Shown here piece by piece: positions 54,806-64,000 of a stretch of DNA of 64,000 bases. The DNA is from Paramyrothecium sp. XJ0827 (taxonomy: Eukaryota > Ascomycota > Sordariomycetes > Hypocreales > Stachybotryaceae). The notes below the pieces were generated by a model. It searched no databases. It was not told where the DNA came from and saw nothing but the letters and a program-made list of their open reading frames with translations. A program made the position numbers and the translations under genes. Each line of letters begins with the position of its first letter. Position 1 is the first letter of the stretch. The stretch spans positions 3,410,001 to 3,474,000 of the forward strand of contig JAJFPB010000007.1 in assembly GCA_020881915.1 (NCBI GenBank), in the 5' to 3' direction.

Positions 54806-57800
54806 GCATGTTGCATCAGGTCATTTTAGGGCGTTTTCTTCGCGTGACATGGAACAGGAACGGACTGGGTGTTTTACGGCGTGTCTGAATCGGCTATTGG
54901 CTCTGCGATGGTCAGGATACCATATATAAATATCTTCTTGTTCAATTCTTGAAAGCTTGCCCATGTCGCCATAGTCGCACATGGCCAAACCTGTTACCAC
55001 ACCACGATTCAGCCAAGCCCCATATCGCTCGAGCGCCCACCTAGGGTTCACTCGGCGAGACGAGACTAGGGCGCGGAGAGCTTCCGAAACTGTCAGCAAA
55101 AGCGCCTCATGAACTCGTGGGACGGCACGCCCTTGACGTGCCATGTTGGACGCGAATCGTTGTGTGAGAGTAGATGGCAACTGTCAACGGTCAGGAGCCA
55201 CTGTAAATCTTGGGTCACGGAACGTACGATTGATAGAACTAAATACCATGACATTCAGATGGAACCTTACTGCTCTCGCTTACGGTGCTATAAAACATGA
55301 ATGTGCTTTGAGATGAGGTACGCTTGATGGTGTTCTGACCTCAATTTCAGGTGAAATGGTGCACTTGCACTCAAGATATTGTATACATTGCACGTCATAA
55401 CACAATGGATGGCATGATAACCAAAAAAAATGCAGAGCATATGCGTGCTGGGCAAACCTCATTGGCTGTGTTGCAATCCGTGTCGATTACTGAGATCTGA
55501 TGCATGGGAGGAGAACCATTTCCACCATGACCGTAGGAGCTAGGGGAGCTATGAAACGTGGGTGGCAGAGCTCCCCCTGCCCACAGCCAGAACTAAGCCA
55601 AGCCAGCCTTGCACGGGCAGGGGCCTTACCTCGAAGGCGCGGAGGATGGCTTCTACGTTTGTGTGAATCGTGAGAACGAGGGTGACAAGGGCGGCTGGGT
55701 GCCACTTCTCGTACTCTGGGGTTCAGGATGAGAATCGTTCAAGACGGGGCAGCGTGCAAAGTGGACAAGTCGGGAGCAAGGCGGACGGAATAAGAAGAAC
55801 CTGAAACGGGGACAGCGGGTTCAGAAGCCTCAGGTTGTCTCGTGCTCTGCTGGCCGTCCTTGGTGGTAGTGGTGGTGGTGGTGGTGGTGGTGGTGGTTCG
55901 GGGGCTGTGCAAAAGGTGGTGACAGAATTGTTTCCGGGGACCCGACGATCCCGCGCGGTGCCAAGAAGGACCCAGGCGGAGAAAGAAGGGGTGCTGGGTG
56001 TTTCGCGAACTCTTTCGTTCACGGTTTGTTTGACGAGGACGTTGAATCGTGATCCAGGGTTGAGGACGTTGCGACGGGGGGCATTGCCAAGAGAATCGGT
56101 ACAGGCGAACTCTCCGAGAACGAATTTACGTGGACATCCCAAGTTATCCACTTACCTTAGTATAGTTACGTGAAGTAGGCAGAGTGTTGTTCAAGGGCTT
56201 GCATAACACGAAGAGATTCGAGAGAAAAAAAAGAAGAAGAAGACAAAAACAGTGCCATTTCAATGTTGCGTTTCTCGGTCTATTCTCCTAGGTATGCTGA
56301 AGATAGTCACTGTATTACGAAACGCTTCCTTCGATGTGGATTGCAACGTGTGAAACGAGGAATTCACATGTAATGACCAGGAGAGGTCGGCCGAACGGCT
56401 TGCCTTATCGGCGGTTAGATGTCGACGTCGTGGGTGAAAGGGAATTGCCTTGCAGCTCCATGGCGGTACCAGTAGTCTGGGGAACCCAAAAAGAAAAGCG
56501 AGGGGGCAAAAGGAAACACGAATCAAGCCATCAGGGCACGGAACCGTTCGTGAGAAACGAAAAAGCATGGTTTCCTTCCTCATCTTCTAGGCGGATGAGG
56601 GTGGGGGGCGTGCTCGATCGCGTTGCAGATAGAGTGCTTCAGCAAGGTAGCGCACAGTAGCAGTCCATCGGCTCCTTCTACACGCGAGAGAGCTTGCTCT
56701 GTCTGACCGGGTATCAGATAGGACGGATGGGTGGGAAGCGATTGGTGACTGGAAAGCGAAAGGGACTCTATTCTGGGATCGTTTCCCCGTCAAGCTCGGC
56801 GACACAACCATTCCTAAGTTACGTGGTGATGCTTTTGGAGCTGTTCGAGGGCAGGGTAGGGCACGGCGGGAGGAAAATGCCGATCCTACGGCTGCGAGCA
56901 AGTCAGCATACAGCATACGGCAGTTTGGTGTTTTGTTTCGTTTTTACTTTCTTCTTCTTCCCCTGCTCACCCCTTTTCACCTTTTTAAGGTTTGCTTCCC
57001 ATTCGGACCTCCAGGCGTCCACGTCATGTGTCATATCCTACCCAACGTTGGTGCGGTACCTAAGGTAGGCAATGCGATACTATGGCATGCTATGCCAGGT
57101 ACCCTCCCTACCTTACCTTGCCGGAGGTACTAACGGAGACATAAAGTAAGCTGCGTGGGAGAACTGGGCAGCACCGGCCGATCGAGTAGGAATCCGCGCG
57201 CCGCGGGCCACTGATCGTTGGCGCGCCCCCCATCGCTTAAGATAGTGGCCGCCATGGTACTCTGTAAGGTAGTACCCGCGCAGCCCATCTCCGGGCCATG
57301 CCGGGCTCCCTATATCTGCCTGTGCTATGACGGGTCTCTCCCCTTTCTGGCCGAAATTGAATAGAAGGTCCAGATAGTCTGCGAAGTAATCGAAATTATG
57401 TCCTACGTGTTGCTGGATACTTGCAAACATTGTATCTTTTTAGGTTATCTAATTACGCCCTCCCCGGGGGTGGCCGAAAAATGGCACTTTGGCGGAAGAG
57501 GCAAAGTAGGTAGAAGCGTAAACCGGCACTGGGGGACGACGACCCAGCGAGTTGTTTAGTGAGGTTGCGGATAGATTAAAAAAGGAACATGGAACATGCA
57601 ACGTCGACACAGTGAATCAAATCAATCTGGAACCTCGAACCGGCCACGGCGGAAACATGTACAAATCTAGCCATTGACACGAAAATTCGAAAACTACAGG
57701 CAATGCGTTGAAGGCGATTTCTCGCAGGACAGAACAGGTCCAAGACGAGAGGCACCGCCAATGCCAATGTTTTCCCTCAGTAGCCCTCCGCCCCTCCACA

Positions 57801-59686
57801 GCGGGCTGGGACACAGCCACTGGCGAGCCCGGCAGCCTGAGCCCGTCCCCGGCAAGCAAGGTACCTTACCTTGGTCTTGGTACTTGGTCCAAGTCACCCG
57901 TTCCCTGTCCCTCGTGCCTCGTGCCTTGTGCCTGGGCCTGAGCCTGAGCCTGTGCTCGCCCTGTACCTGAATTCATCCTGACCCTTTGTTTGGGGTCCTA
58001 CCGGAGCCCCGTGCCTGACACTGCTTATTAGCACGTTTCGGACCGCCGCCTCGCAGGTATTATGAGGTAAGGCAGAGCAAGGTAGACGAGCGATTGCATG
58101 AGCGCGGTGCCAGAGACGTAAATCTCCGGAGAGGATGTGGCTGTAAGTTGAGGTGGTCATGTGCGTCGGCGTCGGCCAGGACAGGACAAGACAGGACAGG
58201 GCCCTCAAAGGCCCGTTGGGTGTAGTCGTGAGGTTGCTCGTTCATGGCGGGAGGGGCATCATCTTGCTTGGGCGGGCGCGTGGCATGGCCTGGCCTGGCC
58301 TGGCAGCTTTGCTCCCTCTCTTTCTCTCTCTCTCCGTCCCTGCCTCTGCCTCTGCCTCCCACTCCCCTAGGCCCCCGGCTCCCTTGGCGTTCCGTGCCCG
58401 GGGAGGAAACGGGAAACGAGGACTTGATACCAGGTCCAGAGGCCCATTTAGCTCAACAGGTGCAGCGGATCCTCCCCGCTCTTCGAAACCCCTTCTAATG
58501 AGTCCTTGGGCGTTCTGAACGAGACGCTTTCCTCGGTCTACTCGCTCCCATCCCCACTTGGACCCTCAGTTCAGGCCTTCTACGCGTCCGCAGTCAGTGA
58601 CACGGGGTGGGGTGGATGCTTGGTCGACTTTTGTTCTTCGGTGACTCTTCCTTGTTGTTACCACGAAAACTGATTTTGAGGTAGCGAAGGGGAGGGGGGG
58701 GGGCCTTTGCTTTCGGCACTCGAGGTGGCCAGGACCAGGCGGCTTGCTTTTTGCCGTTTCCAAATTATTCATCACTTGTCAAATCGAAAAGCCTAGCTGC
58801 GGGACTAGCGAGGCGATCTGGTGCGTAAGGTAGTGGCCGCAGGGCCAGAAAAGAAAAGAGAGAAAAGGGTGCATGGGCAGCCTGCTGGCCCGAGCATTTA
58901 CAGAAGTTGCACATCCCCCGAACACCTCCCAATCCTCTGCCACTGCCACCACCAGCTTTCTTCTGAGTCAGGGTACTTTTTTATTTTATTTTCGCGACCC
59001 AAGGAGAAGAAAAAGAGCAGGTAACCCAGTAAGCTAAAGTCCTCTATACCTCAAGGTGCCTGAGGAAAGGGATCCGTAACAGGGCCGCCTTCTATAAGGT
59101 ACCCACCCCGTGCCGTCCGCATTACCGGCCCTTGGACCTGTACTTTAGCTGACCTGGCCTGCTAATGTAAGGTACCTGGTTGACCTGTACCTGACTGACT
59201 GAGGTGGACCGCAGCCTCCTTGGACGGTTCTTTTCCCCCCCAGTCCTGCCCAGCGCCAGCGCCTCTCCTCCACCCCCAAAATTCGACGACATTACCACAG
59301 CGATCTGATTGCCGAACGACGGCAAACTTGCTTTCTCGACAAAGCGCCGGAGGAACGCTTTGCTCCTGTTCTCTACTGCGTCTCCAATCCGCGAGAACGA
59401 ACCCACGGCTTGACGCTGGCTCCCACCCACTCGATTGCTCTGCTCCACGGGGCCGCTCCCCAACCCGATTTCCCCTCCCCACGCCATCTCACCTTTGGGT
59501 CGGAGAGCTGCAATCCTGCTCACCCCTAAGCCTCCTCTGCGTTTCTCCCGCCACGCGCCTCGAACCCCCCTCCGCATCGTCCGCGACTGCATTGGCTCGC
59601 TCGTCGAGTCTGGACCCCAAGGCCACGAGGGACCCTTTTCTTGCTGGAAGAGATATTCCTTGCGCTAAGGGGACGTCCGGCACAAA
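54806..59686. other. 4.9-kb intergenic region between lcb2 and ste50
   Basis: 54806-55300 is the lcb2 3' side. A GTG/GGT repeat lies at 55861-55897. AAGGTA/GGTACC words are frequent at 57050-57125, 57859-57876, 58068-58085, 59096-59107 and 59168-59178. 59220-59680 is CT-rich and probably the ste50 leader. Open frames (for example 55723-56151 minus, 59220-59690 plus) are low-complexity translations. No gene recognised. Confidence 0.5.
55861..55897. repeat. (GGT)n microsatellite
   Basis: About ten near-perfect GGT units with one GTA interruption. Confidence 0.9.
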
Positions 59687-61337
59687 ATGATGAGCTTCGA
59701 CGGAGGAACGGCCTACGCCGAGTCGGACGCCGACGACGAGTACGAGCGGAGCATGGGCGACGTTTCCCCCGTCGGTGACTCGGAAGCCTCGCCAATCGAT
59801 TCGGAGCTGTCGACGTCGGCCGAGCACACGCCCACCTCCTACGCCCACCGCAGCAGCGCCGATCGCCTGCCCGAGACCATTGTGACGGAGTGGACGGCCG
59901 AGGAGTGCGCCGACTTCATCAGCTCCATCGGCCTGCAACAGTACACCGATCGCTTTCTAGGTTTGTCGACCCAACGGGGGGAGGGGACCTCGCGTCACCT
60001 TGCGTGTTTCTAAGGCACCAAGGTTTCGTTCGGGCTCAATGCAAGGTGGACCTGGGCTAACAGTTGGGCTGCAGAGAACGAGATTGTCGGCGAAGCCTTG
60101 GTAGCGCTGCTGCATGACGACCTGAAGAGCATGGGCATTACGAGTGTTGGCCATCGATTGACCATCCTCAAGAGTGTTTACGACGTGAAGAAGGCTCAGG
60201 ACGTACCGATCGAGAGTGACCACTACCTACCACTATGTGAGTTCAGCCTCTCCTATGCTTCAAGCCTACACTGGTGGACGCGGGTCTTTTTACTGACACG
60301 ACTGTGCGTCCCCAGCTGCCGACGCCGAAGCACAATACGCTACTGCCACCCTGAAGGACATCAAACACTTGGTCGAACAATTACGGCTACGCGACGAGCG
60401 GATGAACCTGGTGGAGCAGGACCTACGACGGATGACGGAGGATTTTAGAAGGCTGCGAGAGGACATGCTGCCGGCACTACGCCTCGTCAAGGAGCAACAA
60501 CCACTACCGAATGTGAGCGGCGGCACCAATCCGTCATACACTTTCGAGGCGAGCATATCGCCGCCGGCCTTCACGCCCCCCTCGGCCCCTCCGACTGGCG
60601 GCAGTGTCAAGCGCCAATATTCGCAAAGGAAGATCTTGATCGGTGCCACGCCCAAGAACGCTTCTCCCACGGCGACGACGCATGAGCGATCCATAGCGGA
60701 GCAAACACTGGACCCCGCAAGCGCCGCGGAGCGCGCAGTCATGTCGTCGACGCACCTCGCTGCCATGAACGGTACCGGCCAAACAGCAACCTCACCCATA
60801 TACAACTCACCTAACATGCCATCCCCGACATCACCCCACAGTCATGCTACGACGACGACACTCGCATCGAGATCGTACCGTGGCGACATACCCACGCCGT
60901 CTACGAGGTCTACCTTTGCCGAGGCGGACCACGCCAGCACCTATGGCCGCGATAAGGCGCCGACCGGTCCTCCGCGCCGACGAGAGACGCCTGTACCCGA
61001 CACGCCTAGCACGAGCAACGCGTCCGTCGAGATCTTCAAGTCATTCCGCGTCAGCATGGAAGACCCTTGCTACAAGGTGCTACCTGCTGCCCTCAAGAAG
61101 TACCAAATCAATGCACCGTGGGACCAGTACGCGCTGTACATCGTCTACGGCGATCAGGAGCGGTGCCTAGGCATGGATGAGAAGCCCCTGATCCTGTTTA
61201 AGCAGCTGGACAAGGAGGGCAAGAAGCCCATGTTCATGTTGAGGAAGACGAGCACGGCACCGGTGGACGGTGAGCCGGGCAGCGCCGGTGGGAGGGGAGC
61301 AGCAGCCGGATACGATCCACCCGGAGGTATCATCTAA
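59687..61337 (+). CDS. ste50: MAPK cascade adaptor Ste50
   Basis: Adaptor that links the MAPKKK Ste11 to Cdc42 and membrane sensors in the pheromone, filamentation and HOG pathways. Exons 59687-59960, 60075-60236 and 60316-61337; 485 residues. The joins give YTDRFLENEIVGEALVALLH and YLPLSADAEAQYATATLKDI. The SAM domain is at about 66-135: VTEWTAEECADFISSIGLQQ, LHDDLKSMGITSVGHRLTIL. A coiled coil follows (LKDIKHLVEQLRLRDERMNL, EQDLRRMTEDFRRLREDMLP). A Ser/Thr/Pro-rich linker leads to the Ras-association domain at about 383-457: VEIFKSFRVSMEDPCYKVLP, ALKKYQINAPWDQYALYIVY, EKPLILFKQLDKEGKKPMFM. Two adjacent ATG codons (59687, 59690) make the exact start uncertain by one residue. The donor of intron 1 is GTTTGT, weaker than usual. 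The SAM + coiled coil + RA order identifies Ste50. Confidence 0.96.
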
Positions 61338-64000
61338 GCCCATGCAACCACGTTGGCCGTTTGGATAGACGCTTCAGTTACAGAACCTGGCCGAATTCTC
61401 GTCCACTACGAGCTGCAGGATCATGTTAGGTCGTGCGAGACACATCGGCTAGACACGTGATTTACTTTTTTTGTTTGAGCCATGCATAACGGCCGAGAGA
61501 CGATGTACGAAAGAAAGCGATGCCTACAGCAAGGCGACTTATTGATGGCTTCTGGTTACAAGTGTTGCCGCACCAACAACCATCTCACCTGGACTGTCTC
61601 GGATTGTCACATGGCAGGACTGGATATAAAGTCTTGGCCAGGCATAATTCTGCATACACGGGGCGCAAAAAGAAAGGTCTGCCTGGCCTGGCAGAGAAGA
61701 GACGTCGCGTTGCGTCTCGGCGCCGGGTTATACTGGAGCGGTGATTGGAGGTTGAAGTTGGATTTAGGCGCCGTGTCCAGGGAGGGTTGGCCGATCTGCG
61801 ATGCGGCGCGGGTGGGGATGCACTATATGATACCTCGAACGGTGTAAAGACGGGCTTGTGAGATGTGCGCTGCTTGGAGCGAACCGTTGGCGTTTATCAA
61901 GGATTGGAAACTCATGGAAGAGCATTTTGTATTTCCAATTTAGCTTTATCCTGTAAATGACGGAACATTAAAGCAGTCTCCTACCCCAACGATGCTTGGT
62001 CGGGAGGGGAGTAGGGCGGCTATCCGCACCTGAAATATAATCACGTTAAAATGGGACCACAGGTTTGATGCATGCTTGTGTAGGGGGTGCGATGTTCCAG
62101 CATTCATACTTTTATCTACGATGGGCACGCCAGATGGTTGTGTAGTCCAACGGAGTCGGTCGAGTGGTTACGTAGACAGAGCATGGGCGGCTTGTAAGCA
62201 CCAGTTGGAGTTTACAGCTTGTTCTCGACACAGCCGGGGTTGCGGGACAGCCAGACGCTTTCCAGCAACGCCCTGTCAGACGTAGGCACCTACGCGATAT
62301 AGATGGATCATGCTCCGGACAAGCCCGTGGGCAGACCCGTAACAGGAAAATGTTGTGGCTGCACGACTGGCAGAAATTTCCTATCCTGGACGGACGATGT
62401 TGCTGCTGGGACGCGTGGGAGGATGCGCGGGGAGGGGGGATGTGGAGGGGGGGGGGTGAGACGAAATGGTTGTGAGTTAGGCGCTTGCTGTGACGGGCGG
62501 GAGGGGGGTTGCATACAACGTGTTGATGCAGAGGTGGGTCGAGTCGATGCAAGCCGTAGCATTTGCTGAGGGTACAGGTATGGTTGAATTTTGGGCGAAA
62601 CAGTCCCAGATTCGGGAGAGAGTATGCGATGTCAAGGCACCTTACTGTAGTGTTCCAGGGTTGTGTGCGTTGTTCTTCATGTGATCTTACCAACATAGGG
62701 CGGTTGGTCCAGGCTTGGACAGGGCCATCCAACCTACCTAGTCTAATTCGACCATCAAGAGTCACGTCAGGCATTGGCCACATTCCCAACGGCGGCAAGC
62801 ACAAAACCAAGCCTCTTTTCGTCCAGCCGAGCCATGCCCATGGCAGCCAGAGCTAGAAGTGAGAACAAGTTCTCTGTGGCTCCCCCAGCAAACGCCCTGC
62901 AGCTGCAGCATCCTCATGCAGCCCAACTCCCCTCCGCATGTTCCCATATCGCTTTTCACTGCAGACGCTGATGTGACAGGCGAGCCAGTGGCATGAACCC
63001 GGCTAAGCGAGACGATGCTGTCTCTCCCATGGCGCTGGGTTTTTCTCCCGGGGAGGTGGAAGGTGGAGGGCGAAACATGCATACACGCCCTGATCCGCTT
63101 CGTCGGTCCGGACGTGAGCAGAGCTGGCTAGCCGTGGCTGCTGACGTTTGCCGTGTGCGGACCGTCGCTTAGGAGGGTTGAAGAGCGTGAGGTGAGCTGA
63201 TGGGCGTTAAACGTAAGGTGAGGCCATGCCGAAGAGCGGAACCGTGCTGGCGATTAGAATTCGAACCAAGGTTCCCTGAGGTATGGACGGGCCGTTCTTC
63301 GGGAGCGCCATGGTCGGTCACTGACGCTGTCATGCCAAGGCCCAAGAGGCATGCCGAGCCACAGCCATGGGGAAGTCTGAATATGCATATTGAAAAGCAT
63401 CATTGCTTGATGTGCTCCGGAGGTTTGACACCTTCACTTCGTCACGGCTAGCAACCACACATATTGTTCGAACCACCACCACCGCCAACACCCTCTCCCC
63501 TAGGCCATCTTGGACCCTTCGCATCCGGTCGCTCCGCTTTACCTTTACCCTTTGCCCGCATTTCTGGGCCCCTCGTTCGACTCTTGGGAGGAGGGGTGAG
63601 AGGGGAGCCCTAAGGAAACAAAGTGCGCGCCGGCGCGGCTGAGAATTCTGGGCCGGGGCTGGAAAGGAGGAGGAGGAGCGAGCTAACCCGCACAAACAAG
63701 CCACTCCCGCGACCGGCGCAGACACTATTCGTTGCGCGCGCACGTACGATGTTTGCCAAAGCCTGTAGGAATCCAGCCCACTGGCATGAGGCGGGCTTCG
63801 TCGGCCAGCTCAAGCCATTCGGCCGGTAGGATCGAGCCGCCTCCCCCCGTCACCGTCACCCTTTGCGCCCTCCGAGCCAGAAGCATTTTATCCGAAAGGG
63901 AAGGGGGAAAGGGAAGGGAAGGGAAGAAAGGGAGTCAAAGAAGAGGCTTATAACTACCCTAATCAACCCACCCGGCTTAATTAGCGTTTCGATGTTGGCA
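61338..64000. other. Region downstream of ste50 to the window edge
   Basis: About 2.7 kb. It starts with the ste50 3' region. Open frames at 62112-62810 minus and 63330-63743 minus have no motif and look non-coding. 62440-62520 is G-rich and 63490-63700 is CT/GC-rich. A GGGAA tract lies near the end. No RNA gene seen. Confidence 0.5.
63896..63933. repeat. GGGAA-type purine repeat
   Basis: Imperfect repeats of GGGAA/AAGGG close to the window edge. Confidence 0.8.

Noticed and set aside
58440..58500. tRNA-like TTAGCTCAACAGGTG string
   Set aside because: It resembles an A-box, but no matching B-box or cloverleaf stems follow.
62112..62810. 232-codon minus-strand frame downstream of ste50
   Set aside because: His/Pro/Ser/Arg-rich translation of a G-rich region with no motif.
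63240..63275. Possible tRNA B-box on the minus strand (GGTTCGAATTC)
   Set aside because: The flanking bases do not form a T-stem and no A-box or acceptor stem is found at the right distance.

Overview
The window is nuclear DNA of a filamentous ascomycete (Pezizomycotina, most likely a Sordariomycete). Protein-coding genes are split by short GT-AG introns, mostly 55-130 nt, with CTAAC/CTGAC-type branch points. The G-beta gene encodes 358 residues, the usual length for filamentous ascomycetes. The gene set (Fzo1, Ste50, G-beta, Taf14, Zn2Cys6 regulator) is fungal. I cannot name the species. Gene density is low: thirteen genes separated by 0.5-6.6 kb of non-coding DNA rich in microsatellites and short AAGGTA/TACCTT words. 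I saw no tRNA, rRNA, CRISPR array, intact transposon, virus or secondary-metabolite cluster.

Layout: (1) 1-1535 minus, N-terminal half of mitofusin Fzo1, cut by the window edge. (2) 2086-2928 plus, ESCRT-III subunit Vps2, divergent from Fzo1. (3) 4900-6712 plus, PP2C phosphatase Ptc1. (4) 9928-14502 plus, a 1452-aa ADF-H actin-binding protein with a long disordered body and a PH-like C-terminus. (5) 15723-19201 minus, a Zn2Cys6 regulator resembling Aro80. (6) 22376-23463 minus, YEATS protein Taf14. (7) 25832-27065 minus, RanBP1/Yrb1. (8) 27985-29841 minus, an unrecognised single-pass membrane protein. (9) 32996-33932 minus, phosducin-like protein. (10) 40584-42014 minus, heterotrimeric G-protein beta subunit. 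(11) 47126-49459 minus, acetoacetyl-CoA synthetase. (12) 52811-54805 plus, serine palmitoyltransferase subunit Lcb2. (13) 59687-61337 plus, MAPK adaptor Ste50. I rebuilt every spliced gene model from the sequence; all keep frame across each intron and end in family-typical residues.

Functional themes: four signalling genes lie within about 57 kb (Ptc1, phosducin-like protein, G-beta, Ste50). In other fungi these act on the HOG and pheromone/G-protein pathways. The phosducin-like protein, a known co-chaperone for G-beta assembly, is the gene next to G-beta. Two lipid genes (acetoacetyl-CoA synthetase and Lcb2) are divergently arranged. The rest are housekeeping: mitochondrial fusion, endosomal sorting, chromatin and nuclear transport.

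The most interesting items are the orphan membrane protein at 27985-29841, whose layout resembles a selective-autophagy receptor; a six-base first coding exon in vps2; the G-beta/phosducin-like neighbourhood; the ADF-H/PH-like protein; and the dispersed AAGGTA word in the intergenic DNA. All functional calls rest on recognised sequence motifs only; no database search was possible.
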